Positions 1 through 9,752 of a stretch of 64,000 nt of DNA are shown one piece after another. The stretch's first letter is position 1; each line of letters starts with the position of its first letter. The notes below the pieces were generated by a model. It had not been told where the DNA came from. It did not search any database and saw nothing but the letters and a program-made list of their open reading frames with translations. The DNA comes from Phialophora verrucosa (taxonomy: Eukaryota > Ascomycota > Eurotiomycetes > Chaetothyriales > Herpotrichiellaceae). The DNA lies in the NCBI GenBank assembly GCA_002099365.1, contig MSED01000002.1:806001-870000 (forward strand), given 5' to 3'. The position numbers were made by a program, and so were the translations under genes.

Positions 1-628
1 TCAATGGGAGGGGCGGAGGTGCTCGTTCTGGGTCTGAGCTATCCCACCTTCACAGCGTGTAAGTATATCTCGGCCATCAAACGCACCCCCAAACAAACTC
101 ACATGGGCACCGAGCTCCTCCCAGACTCAGAGAATGAATGTTGATGCTTGACGAGCCGAGATTCAGCACGGTCCCTCGAGGCATCCCTCGAACTCGCGGA
201 GTAGGTGGACATGGCCAATGCCTTTGTTTCGGAGATTTTTCGCCAGGAATGCAGTCAGTCACAAATGGAGGTCCGTGTTGTTCATAATGCTCTCAGTATA
301 ACCCCAGCGCAGACGAGCACGGATTCAACGATGAGAAGCTGCAAATCAAGAAACACGATTCTGGCAGTGGCGGTACGACTTGTTATCAAAAGAGCAGACC
401 TACTCGTAGTACTGTTGAACTTGGGTAGCCATGCAGTGACGAGGAGCTCCACAAAAAGTAAACAAAAGCGCTAATTGGCTGCTTTTGCGGCCGTTCGCGC
501 ACCAATCAAGCGCTGCCCACGAAAATCCCTTGCCAAGAGGATTTTTGAAAATCAGAGCCGTCGCAGACTTGGACATTTCAACGACCGCCTGTTACCACCA
601 CATCCTCAGCGCAAAGTTCGACTTCAAG
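1..628. other. Left flank and promoter of the eL27 gene
   Basis: No convincing gene is seen. Short open frames on both strands lack family features or coding-like composition. The last 150 bases are the likely promoter and 5' leader of the ribosomal protein gene that starts at 629. Confidence 0.5.
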
Positions 629-1154
629 ATGAAGTTCCTCAAAGTGGGACGTGTAGCAATGTAAGCTGTTCTCACCCTCCACAGTCCATCGCGAGGACCA
701 GTACAGGCCGGACTTGGAGAATGTCGCCATGATTCTCAGCCTCTGGGCAACTTGAGATCGAGTCTGACGTGTTTACAGCATCACAAGAGGCAGATATGCG
801 GGAAAGAAAGTTGTCATAATCCAACCCGTCGACTCCGGTACAAAGCAACACCCGTTCTCCTACGCCCTGGTTGCCGGAATTGAGCGATACCCCTCCAAAG
901 TCACCCGTCGCATGGGCAAGAAGCGAGTCGAGAAGCGATCGAAAGTCAAGCCATTCATCAAGATGGTCAACTACAACCACATCATGCCCACTCGCTATAC
1001 CCTCGAACTCGAAGGATTGAAGAGCGTCATTTCGAACGATACTTTCAAGGAGGTTTCACAGAGGGAGGATGCGAAGAAGAACGTGAAGAAGGCTTTGGAG
1101 GAGAGATATTTGAGCGGCAAGAACAGATGGTTCTTCACTCCTCTGCGGTTCTAG
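629..1154 (+). CDS. RPL27: 60S ribosomal protein eL27 (RPL27)
   Basis: This is a structural protein of the cytoplasmic large ribosomal subunit. Exon 1 (629-660) encodes MKFLKVGRVA plus two bases of the next codon. A 118-base intron (661-778, GTAAGC to ACAG) follows, then exon 2 (779-1154). The spliced product is 135 residues, the usual eL27 length. It contains the family landmarks TRGRYAGKK, LVAGIERYP, KPFIKMVNYNH and the C-terminal end GKNRWFFTPLRF. The intron interrupts codon 11 and restores the conserved frame exactly. An intron just after the start is common in fungal ribosomal protein genes. The gene converges with the Cog7-like gene, with 282 bases between the stop codons. Confidence 0.96.
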
Positions 1155-1436
1155 ACGTAAAGATGGGCGACGTCTGCCTGTGAGTTGCATGTTATGGCGA
1201 TACAGTGCATGGCCTTCGCACGCTTCCCCGACGAAGGCGGTTTGGTCTAATCGTCCAAAAGTTATGGTCAAACACGAACCGCAACCGGAAAACCGAGGCG
1301 AGACTTGATAGTGGCAACCAGTTGAGCTATTCGGTGCACGCGATGCGACAAGGACGGCAGGATTCCATTCCAAGAACAATCAAATTCAAGACTCGTTCCA
1401 CAGGGTCGTGAAGGGTCTGGGGTCTCGGATAGTGCG

Positions 1437-2483
1437 TCACTCCAGATACAAATCATCCTTCAAGCGTTGCAAGTTCCTGAACAATCCCGTCGCCCCACCA
1501 CCCTCATTCGCACCTTTCACGTTCCTTCCCATCGCTGAGTTAGAACGACCTGAACTGTCTTGCCTCGTGTTCCGGGCGGCCTCCCGTGCATCCAAGGCTC
1601 TCCTCTTATCTTCCACTAATTTGGTTAATGACTCCACAAACTTCAGCCTCGCCTTTTCCTCGCCGGTTCCCTTCCAGAGCGTTGCCAGCCGTGCGTAATC
1701 TTCGACTTTTCTTGATGCGGTTTCTACACCAGTATGGTCTCCTGTGGGTGACGCCAATAGATCACCAATTTCCGCTCGTATCTGCTTTAAGACTTCGTTT
1801 GCTTTGTCGTCCTCTGCTGAGCTCTGTATGCCCAACTCTGGAGCGGATACCGAAATGAGCGACGCGCCTGATACCTCGGATGGAGGTACTGGCCATTCCA
1901 TTGCTTCACCGAAAACGGCAATGACTGACTCAAGACGTGCTTTGACTTTGCTGAGGAGTCGTAACCGAGCCATGAAGTCGGGCTCGTTTGTCGGCGCTCG
2001 GATATGCACCATTTCTCCGCCGTCAGCATTGGGTTCAAGCGCCGGTGCAACTTGGCCCATCGCCTCATCCTTGACAAACTCGTTGATATCCTTCCGCAGT
2101 GACTCGGTCAGCAACTCATGAAATCCGTTCACATCGCCTCGAAGGACCTCGACCTCGTATGCCAGTCGATTCCCGCTGCGAATGATCTCATCCGTCAGCG
2201 AAGTTAACTCTGAGGATGAACGAATGTTGATGGCATTCAGACTTGAGAATAGAGCAAGTGCTTCGGTCGCGGCGCCTTGGACTTGCGTGGATCGGCTGAC
2301 CTTTGAAGCCTGGGTCTGAGTAGACAAACTCAAATTCGGCAGCGCATCATTCAGAAAATCCACAGGATTGAATTCAGGTCGACTAAGCTTCGTGAGCATA
2401 GATTTCCTTCCATCCTTGTCTCCTTGATCTGTGTCTACCCTCGAAGGCATGTTGATGTCGAGTTTCCCGTCAGTCGGAAGCAT
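1437..2483 (-). CDS. COG7: Conserved oligomeric Golgi complex subunit 7-like protein
   Basis: The 348-residue protein has no intron. It resembles the short fungal Cog7-type subunits of the COG tethering complex, which acts in retrograde vesicle traffic at the Golgi. The N-terminal part has a short leader segment (PVDFLNDALPNLSL), then a heptad-rich helical stretch with the characteristic LTDEIIRSGNRLAYEVEVLR block at about residues 96-115. A second helical half and the terminal segment LFRNLQRLKDDL follow. No enzymatic motif is visible. An alternative ATG lies 11 codons downstream (2450). The gene is divergent from the PARP-E2 gene across 931 bases. The family call rests on remembered fungal homologues, so the helical character is more certain than the name. 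Confidence 0.65.
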   Translation of the reverse strand: MLPTDGKLDINMPSRVDTDQGDKDGRKSMLTKLSRPEFNPVDFLNDALPNLSLSTQTQASKVSRSTQVQGAATEALALFSSLNAINIRSSSELTSLTDEIIRSGNRLAYEVEVLRGDVNGFHELLTESLRKDINEFVKDEAMGQVAPALEPNADGGEMVHIRAPTNEPDFMARLRLLSKVKARLESVIAVFGEAMEWPVPPSEVSGASLISVSAPELGIQSSAEDDKANEVLKQIRAEIGDLLASPTGDHTGVETASRKVEDYARLATLWKGTGEEKARLKFVESLTKLVEDKRRALDAREAARNTRQDSSGRSNSAMGRNVKGANEGGGATGLFRNLQRLKDDLYLE

Positions 2484-3414
2484 TCAGCAAAACAGGAAGT
2501 GACTCTGCAGTTGGTACAGATTTTCATTCATCATCGAGGATTGTCCTGGCTCCCACGTTCGAGCATGACGCGCACCATAAAATTCAGCACGCACCTAGCA
2601 CGACTTGTCCGTGGTTTAGGTGACTTTCTCGAAGACATTTGGCATTTCTTGAACGGCAAGGAAGAACAATATGCCGAGACAGGGCCACCAGGGCCCGTCC
2701 TTTTGCCAAGAAAACGTCACACCTGATTCATGGCCATCCTCGTTTCTTCGATCTCATACCTCTATTTTCGTATGGCTTCACTAGGGGACAATCTTTGTCA
2801 CCGGGTGCATGGCTGGTAGCTATGAAGCAACGAACACAGGAGCGATGCACCGGACAGGTTGCATGGATGCAGGAGGAGGCTGCACTAGCAACTTGAACCC
2901 GTTGATTGCTCATGCTCAACCCACCTGTTGTTCTGGTGATGTAAGTAAAAACCAAATGAGTGTCGTGTCGTGTCATCTCTGCAGGAAGCGACGTGACCTG
3001 GTTTGTGCCATAGAGGCAGCTGCACTCAATGCTGCACTATGTCAGCAGTCACTTCACTAATGAACAGGCAATGAGAACAACTGCTTTCTTGACTTGCGGC
3101 TTTCATCTCCAACTGACCGCCACATTAAGCTCAACTCCCATGTTCTGTGTGCTACAGGATCAGTGCTGTGTCTTCCTCTCTCTTCTCTCTCATTGCTTGC
3201 CCCTCTTGGGACTTGACGGTTTTTCACGGTGAAGATACTGTGAGAATCCAAGTTTAATCTTCTCCTCAACTTCATTTAACCATCTAACCTCAAGCAGCTC
3301 TGAAGCCAACACCACATTGCAAGGCTCACAACTTCATCGCAGGCTTCCGTGCCAAATCATACCTCATTACTGACACTCTTGGCTTTACCGAGTCACACAA
3401 ATCCCGTGCCATTC
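2484..3414. other. Divergent promoter between COG7-like and PARP-E2 genes
   Basis: This 931-base region separates two divergent starts and probably holds both promoters. Short frames are present but none has recognisable domains. In-frame codons run upstream of the PARP-E2 start to about 3349 without an ATG, so that part is taken as 5' leader. Confidence 0.5.
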
Positions 3415-6400
3415 ATGGGCCGAAAGCTCTTTCTCAGCCATCTGGCGGATGCCAGTCGCCTTGGTAACGAGCGCTTTCAAAACGTCCGCAGTCCAGATGA
3501 TGGTGTCGTGATCTTCACCTACGTCTACCCAACAAGTCCTTTTAAGACAGTCAACATTCAAGCTTGCGCCACCGACTTGGGGGAATATCCGGATGGTAAC
3601 TCATTCATGCTTTGCGTTGAAGACGAATCTCCCGACCCTGTCGTACCGACGATACTACAGAGACTTACTGAAGGTGCGCATGGCAAGTCCCTCGTCAGCC
3701 TCTTGACCGAAGTTTCAGAAAGCCTCAGGACAGCCCTCTCCACGGGATCTTCATTAGACTACACACCAGAAGAGGAGGTACAAGATGCCGACGACTTCGA
3801 ATTCGAATTCGACAACGACTCCGACAATGAGTTTTTCGGCTGCGCTGAGAGCAAAACCTTCAGTAGCACGCGTGTCGACGACATGGTTCAGGACTCTGGC
3901 ATTTATGTTGAGGTTGACACGGAAAAGATGGCAAAACTACGTGAAGACCTCAAAGCACTCAAAACATCAGGCTTTCGCGTCGGAGTGTTCGGAAATCCTA
4001 CAACTTGTGGTATCCTATGCGTTTCGATTAGGATCTCCAATCTCGGCCTGTCAGACGAAGCTCTCGAAGCATGGGGTATTCCCCGAAAGCGATACCTGGC
4101 ACTGCTGATTAGATACTCTCGAGGTTACCGTGATGCAATGAGAGTCGCGGATGACAAGGGCCTGGCGAGCTCTGTACAAATGCGTGTGGGACTCTGCAAA
4201 TATTACAAACCTTCCCCGCGCCATGTCCTCAGCGTCTTTCAGTGTGCGAAAGCAGACGGTGCTACTTCGAAAGAGCAGTGCGATGACACCACCGACGACG
4301 ACCATTGCTTCGAGCCTCTCTTCGTCGGCAAAGCACTAAACCAGTTCCTTGAAGAACGTCTGTTCAAGATCATCTATGCCCGACACTTGTACCGCCTGTC
4401 CTGGCTTGGAGCAGAGAAATTTATCGCAGAGAGACAAGGATCTGCATCTAGCGACAACGTTTTCGACCTGACGCCGTATTACTGCGACGATACTGCGAGT
4501 GCTCCAAACCTGCCATCGATTGTCCTTTCCGATCACATGAATCAGGTGCCTCTCCCTCAGGCTTCCTTACCTCTCATCATTATGCAGTGTGTCCTCAGAC
4601 ACGTCGTCAGATGCACAGAATTTTGCCTTGTGTGCCATTGTCGAGTGGATGACTCCTTTGAAGCTTTGAAACCATACGTCTGCCTCAAACCTCTCTGCCT
4701 GTTTCAATATCTGGCGCTTGGGTTTGGCCCCAGCTTGGAGTGGGAGATTCTAACCCAACCTTACGTGGTTGACATCTTGGTTAGTTTTTGCTATGCCGCC
4801 GCATCCAGTGGCCGACTCAACGACTTCCCAGTCGGCATGAACTTACTGGTTCCTCTTATTCAACACTATCAAACTGGCCGCACCGAGATACTGTCGTACC
4901 GCGGGTATGCTCGGCCACAAAGTGAGACCCTGTCTAGAGACACGAACCCAGCTCCGTCTTTCGCCGGCACCTGGGACACGAGCACACTGTGTCTGATTGT
5001 CGAAGAGGCAGTGACCTTCAATGTGAAGAAGACGGACGAAGAGACGAACATGGCTGTCGCACGAAAGGCAGAAGTGAAGAAGGTCAAGGCTGGAGATTGG
5101 ATCGCGCTGAGTTTGGCAGGCAATGCGATTATTGCGCATTGCCGGGTCAAGCATGTTGACCTACCTCGAATTTCTCTTCACCAACCCATCCTCGTGCCCT
5201 TGAAGACTTCTGAGACAGACTCTGAGACAGACTCTCATCTCCATCTCAAGGACTCGCATTACAAAGTCGAATGCTACTTATACGACAAAAATTACGATGA
5301 TATCCCAAAGGCCTCTCAACAGAGCGCGATCTTAACGTTGCTCGATACTCTGCCAGGCGTTATCGACATGCGAAATTATTTGGAACTCCAGGGTCGGACT
5401 CAGGATCACAGCCTAAAGGCATGGACTGAAAGAATATCAGAGTCAGCGCTCAATCTTCTTCGTTGGATTGTCGCATCGAACAGATCCTGCATTTTGCAAG
5501 TCGATGAGATTAACGAAGGGGAAAGCTCTAAGCTTCCTGGAAGACCTGCAGACCGGGTAGGTGGAATGGACGCATGGATGCAATTCCGCTTTGCTCAAGG
5601 TGCTCCGGATAAAGAGAAGCGCTTCAATGCTTGCGTGAAGGAGCAGGCAGAGGAGACAGATACTGAACATCCAACACTTTTTGCATGGCACGGAAGCCGC
5701 ATTGCAAACTGGCATTCCATCATTCGACAAGGCCTCCATTACGACGAGGTCATTAATGGCAGGGCGTTCGGAAACGGCATCTACATGAGCAATGCTGCAA
5801 TGACAAGTTTGGCATACAGCCAGCATTTCGGTGGCACTGGGTGGACAGGTTGGAGGCCTTCAGCACTGAAAATCACCAACGTCTTGTCTCTGCAGGAGGT
5901 AGTGAACAACCCAGGGAAATTCATATCCAACCGCCCTCACTACGTGGTCGCCAATATTGATTGGGTACAGACACGATACCTCTTCATCAAGACCAAAAAT
6001 GTGCCAACTATCGTACATGAGTTGGTGCGAACAGAGTACAAGCAGGATCCGGCTCGCTTGGTCTACAACGAACTTGGTCAGGCCATCTCAATCCCAATAA
6101 CGGCTATTTCCAAGACTCGCAGGCCTGGGAGTGGTAATTTGTCGCCGCCAAGTCCCAGAAAGAAGCGCCCGAAAACGGTTCATGACACCGAGCAAATGAC
6201 CGCACAACCCGGGGAAGACGACGCCGAGAGTGTCCTCTCTGATGCAGAAGATCTATCACTTTTCCAAGAACCAAACAAAAGATACGGTTCTCATATGCGC
6301 GCATGTCCAGCAGACACCGCGACAACGGTTGTTGGTAACAAGGATCGACAGGCACAATCACCAGCGGAGACGGATTTTGTGCCTGGTAAACTAGACTTGC

Positions 6401-6993
6401 AGGGTATCAAGTTTATGGAGGAACCAGAGGATGCTACTCCAACCGCAACCAAAGCTCTCATGCGCCTGCTCAAAGATGCCTTAAATACCCAGGAACATAC
6501 AGCGCCAGCAACCCTTGGATGGTATATCGACCGCAATCTCATCAACAATATGTACCAATGGATTGTGGAGCTGCATAGCTTTCCAGGAGATCTAAGTCTG
6601 GCACAGGACATGAAAACTGCAGGGTTGACGTCCATTGTCATGGAGATACGATTCACAAGCCAATATCCTTTCAGTCCACCATTTATTCGAGTAGTCAGGC
6701 CTCGATTTCTTCCTTTTTCTCGAGGTGGAGGTGGAAATGTGACAGAAGGAGGTGCCATGTGTATGGAAGTCCTGACAAACAATGGATGGAGTGCCAGTCT
6801 TACCATTGAAAGTCTTTTGCTTCAAGTTCGGCTCGTTCTGATGGATACGGAACGTCCAGCTAGGCTAGCTACTCCATCTCAATATGGCGGTCAGAGCACC
6901 TACGGCATTGGCGAGGCTATTGCTGCGTATATTCGTGCGTGTCAAGCGCACGGGTGGCAGGTTCCAGCTGGTTTCAACACCATTCAGCAGTGA
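3415..6993 (+). CDS. PARP-type ADP-ribosyltransferase fused to a UBE2Q-like E2 domain
   Basis: The protein is 1192 residues and intronless, starting at ATG 3415 (MGRKLFLSHLADAS); the frame is open further upstream but has no ATG. The N-terminal third is uncharacterised and has an acidic patch (DFEFEFDNDSDNEFFG). A cysteine cluster (CTEFCLVCHC, with Cys404, 407 and 409, then two more Cys) precedes the catalytic region, as in PARP6/PARP8-type proteins. The ART core shows WHGSRIANWHSI (His759) and NGIYMSN (Tyr790). A linker with KKRPK leads to a C-terminal UBC fold with FTSQYPFSPPFIRVV and GGAMCMEVLTNNGWS, whose Cys1116 is the expected E2 catalytic cysteine. Such fusions are known in filamentous fungi, but their function is largely unexplored. 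The third ART position lacks glutamate (PHYVVAN, 841-847), which suggests mono-ADP-ribosylation at most. Confidence 0.9.
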   Translation: MGRKLFLSHLADASRLGNERFQNVRSPDDGVVIFTYVYPTSPFKTVNIQACATDLGEYPDGNSFMLCVEDESPDPVVPTILQRLTEGAHGKSLVSLLTEVSESLRTALSTGSSLDYTPEEEVQDADDFEFEFDNDSDNEFFGCAESKTFSSTRVDDMVQDSGIYVEVDTEKMAKLREDLKALKTSGFRVGVFGNPTTCGILCVSIRISNLGLSDEALEAWGIPRKRYLALLIRYSRGYRDAMRVADDKGLASSVQMRVGLCKYYKPSPRHVLSVFQCAKADGATSKEQCDDTTDDDHCFEPLFVGKALNQFLEERLFKIIYARHLYRLSWLGAEKFIAERQGSASSDNVFDLTPYYCDDTASAPNLPSIVLSDHMNQVPLPQASLPLIIMQCVLRHVVRCTEFCLVCHCRVDDSFEALKPYVCLKPLCLFQYLALGFGPSLEWEILTQPYVVDILVSFCYAAASSGRLNDFPVGMNLLVPLIQHYQTGRTEILSYRGYARPQSETLSRDTNPAPSFAGTWDTSTLCLIVEEAVTFNVKKTDEETNMAVARKAEVKKVKAGDWIALSLAGNAIIAHCRVKHVDLPRISLHQPILVPLKTSETDSETDSHLHLKDSHYKVECYLYDKNYDDIPKASQQSAILTLLDTLPGVIDMRNYLELQGRTQDHSLKAWTERISESALNLLRWIVASNRSCILQVDEINEGESSKLPGRPADRVGGMDAWMQFRFAQGAPDKEKRFNACVKEQAEETDTEHPTLFAWHGSRIANWHSIIRQGLHYDEVINGRAFGNGIYMSNAAMTSLAYSQHFGGTGWTGWRPSALKITNVLSLQEVVNNPGKFISNRPHYVVANIDWVQTRYLFIKTKNVPTIVHELVRTEYKQDPARLVYNELGQAISIPITAISKTRRPGSGNLSPPSPRKKRPKTVHDTEQMTAQPGEDDAESVLSDAEDLSLFQEPNKRYGSHMRACPADTATTVVGNKDRQAQSPAETDFVPGKLDLQGIKFMEEPEDATPTATKALMRLLKDALNTQEHTAPATLGWYIDRNLINNMYQWIVELHSFPGDLSLAQDMKTAGLTSIVMEIRFTSQYPFSPPFIRVVRPRFLPFSRGGGGNVTEGGAMCMEVLTNNGWSASLTIESLLLQVRLVLMDTERPARLATPSQYGGQSTYGIGEAIAAYIRACQAHGWQVPAGFNTIQQ

Positions 6994-9162
6994 AGCATGC
7001 AGTGAAGATGCAATGAAGGGCGCAAGTTTGCATGCAATTCGCTTAACGAGGGATGCTTGGAGAAGAAATTCTCTCGACTGATAAAAGATAAAATAGCATG
7101 CTGTTATGCGGGTGGTATCCAGCTTTGCCTAGGACAAAGCATGGCATCAGCGTCTTGGAGCGCACACCAGGGAACAAGCTCGGTGGCGCAGACAAGGGGG
7201 GTATCGAAATCGAGATTACGGATGAGCAGTGAATTCAGAGAGCTGGACTAGCCTACCATTGGTACGAATTGGCGGACAGAATTGTTGAGGACTCGACTTC
7301 TTCCACTTATTCTGGCCGCACATAATGCGGTCGTACGTAGCCGTTCGATGTCGACGGGATGGGTACGGGGACGGGGACGGGGACGGGGATGGGATTGGGG
7401 CGGGACGAAGCAGTCAAATTGACATGTGCATTATCTTATTCCTGGTCTTCACATGCTAGCGGTGCGAAATGTGGATGTGCGAGGCACATGCATTTTCACC
7501 TTTGCCTTCTCGCCACAACAAACAAGACCTGGACGGAAGTCTCCATTCTGACGCATCTATGTACGTACCAGAACCGTAGGCTTTTAGTCAACAGAATTGG
7601 GTTGTCGGGGCACGCAATCCGTGATCTTCTTGCAGCAGTGGGACTCAGTCCCCGTTGCGTGATTCGTATCAGCATCGAATGTCCTTTCATAGCTACTTTT
7701 TGGCGCGCTACTCCGAGTTACTCGAGTCTTCTTCCGTCGGCTGGGCACGTTCCGCTCGGATGGAGAGTGAACGAGGCCGGCGGCTGCTATGCCAGACAAC
7801 TTGATTGCTCCCTTGGTGTATGTGCATCAACTTTAACGTGGCGAATTAATTGCTGCAGATCGATCTAAAAAGCTTTTGGGTGGTGAACTCGCTCCATGCA
7901 TGCGTCGGCATATGCACGGCCGTTTGGACGTGCCCGATAAATGTCACATGCGAAAAGCTCTATGCTAAACATGTACTGTATCACCGCTCCCATTCGGTAG
8001 TGAAGCGCGATTCTTCGCGCTCACCTCGACGGATCTGTGACACATGGCGGATAGTGCACAGCTTCTGTTGCGGGCAGTCATCGAGATAAGGCCCTTCAAT
8101 GACATGCTTACCCCACGAAAGAGGATCCTGTTGCGTGCTGCGTCAGACAATTACTCTGGAGACGAGTCAAGGGTGCGTATGCAGCAGCAGTAAGTTCTCG
8201 TGAGAGTCTGGAATATCCCTCCCGACGAGCCACGCTCATGATGTAGTTGTCTAATAACGATGAAACAAGCATTCACATCACAGTAGCCGCAAAGTGTGAC
8301 ACCACACAGCATGGCCATGACGTCCGGATCAGGAGAGCTAGCTGCCGCACGCCGGGCACCCGAACTTCGGATGTAGGTGGTGTGAAGGCGGTAATTATCA
8401 AAGACGTGGCGAAGTGTGGCACTGCGGCTGTCCCATCCCCACGGATTGGTCTCCTGTGTGTACGTGTAGACAGCTGGCAAGCCGGACAAGTATGCCGCAG
8501 CAGGAACTCAGGATCAGTACGAGTACTCGTGAACATGTGAGCACGAGTTACAGATGAATCGCACGACGATTGGAGCTGCCTGCCACCTGCACACTAGTAT
8601 AGCTTGCACGTTGAGCGGCAGGGGGACTCGGCTGCAGATTTTCACATGCCAATCTTGGCCCCGTTGCAAGTCCACGCCTGTGGCAGCGGGACGACCACCA
8701 ACAAATCACATGGAGGAATCTGAAGCATGAAATCATCCTGCCATGGTCTGAACGGGTTGGCGCTGGTGTTCTTGCCTCCGCGGCCCCCAGCAAGCTGCCG
8801 AGGAGGGAGGTGCGAAGGCCACAGAAGCTCAACAAGTTCGCAAGGCGTCAGTCACCATATTATCGCTCTGACTCCTGCCCTCCCGTCTTTCCCACCTGCA
8901 CTTCGAAGCGTTTCTTGCGATACCAGGATCCCTTTGCAAAGATTCCCATATTGAACTTGAGCCTGTGAGTCCCGATATCTAACCTTGTCCGATGCCACTT
9001 TGCATTCCTGCCAGAGGTGCTCCGAGCACCGCACGGTTTCCAACCTGACTTTTTGTTGCCATCCTTTCACTTGCACCAGACTCTGCTCTCCCGCAAGGCA
9101 CAGCACTCCAGGAAGACCGCTGACCATCCTCAGTCGCAGCAACCAACCAAATATCGGTCGCA
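6994..9162. other. Gene-poor intergenic region
   Basis: About 2.2 kb with no supportable gene. It holds the G-rich repeat at 7361-7404 and a 12-base palindrome ACGAGTACTCGT at 8519-8530. The last 200 bases are pyrimidine-rich and are the likely promoter and leader of the perilipin-like gene. Open frames here change strand and frame often and have no family features. Confidence 0.5.
7361..7404 (+). repeat. G-rich GGGGAC repeat, predicted G-quadruplex
   Basis: Four GGGG runs separated by two-base AC loops are followed by GGG, GGGG and GGG runs. This far exceeds the usual four-run requirement for an intramolecular G-quadruplex on the plus strand. It lies about 370 bases past the PARP-E2 stop codon in non-coding DNA. 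Confidence 0.8.
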
Positions 9163-9752
9163 ATGGGCGAAGCTACTGTCAATGGCGATGTCCCCCACTC
9201 AGCTGTCCTCTCAGTAAGTCACCTTGTCGTCGCCGCATTCAGCATAGAAACTGTACTGATTGCCGGGCCTTGTAGCACATCCAGTCCTACCCTCTCGTTT
9301 CAGATTCCATCAAGACCATCCAGCAGAATCCCTACGGTGCCAAATCGATCGAGCTGACCAACGCCGGCTACGCCAAATTTGTCAAACCTACCCTGCCCTA
9401 CTTTGAGGCTCCTGCTTCCTATGCGAAGCCCTACGTCGCCAAGGCCGACGAGCTCGGCGACAAGTTCCTGACGAAATTCGACGAGCGAGTGCCGATTGTC
9501 AAGTCGGAGACAAAGGAGATTCAGAACACAATCGTGGGCTACGTCAACTGGCCTCTTGAGACTGCCAACACCACCAAGGACTGGGCTCTCAACACGTACA
9601 AGGATGAATACAAGAAGTGCGGCGAAGGCTATGTCGCTGGTGGCAAAGCGGTCATCACCACATCTCTCGTGCTGAGCTCCGATGTCCTCAAATGGATCAG
9701 TTCCTTCCTCCAGGGCAAGAAGGAGCAAGCGAAGGAGATTGCCAGCAAGTAG
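9163..9752 (+). CDS. CAP20/perilipin-like lipid droplet protein
   Basis: Two exons (9163-9213 and 9276-9752) are joined across a 62-base GTAAGT...TTGTAG intron in phase 0, giving 175 residues. The sequence begins MGEATVNGDVPHSAVLS and continues HIQSYPLVSDSIKTI, then a proline-punctuated amphipathic region (PTLPYFEAPASYAKPYVAKA). The C-terminal half is charged and alpha-helical. This is the pattern of fungal perilipins related to Colletotrichum CAP20 and Metarhizium MPL1, which coat lipid droplets and support turgor or lipid use during infection. There is no signal peptide or transmembrane segment. The gene sits alone, with more than 2 kb of sparse DNA on each side. Confidence 0.82.

Noticed and set aside
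3349..3414. 22-codon upstream extension of the PARP-E2 frame
   Set aside because: It begins at GTG rather than ATG; MGRK at 3415 matches the start expected for the family.
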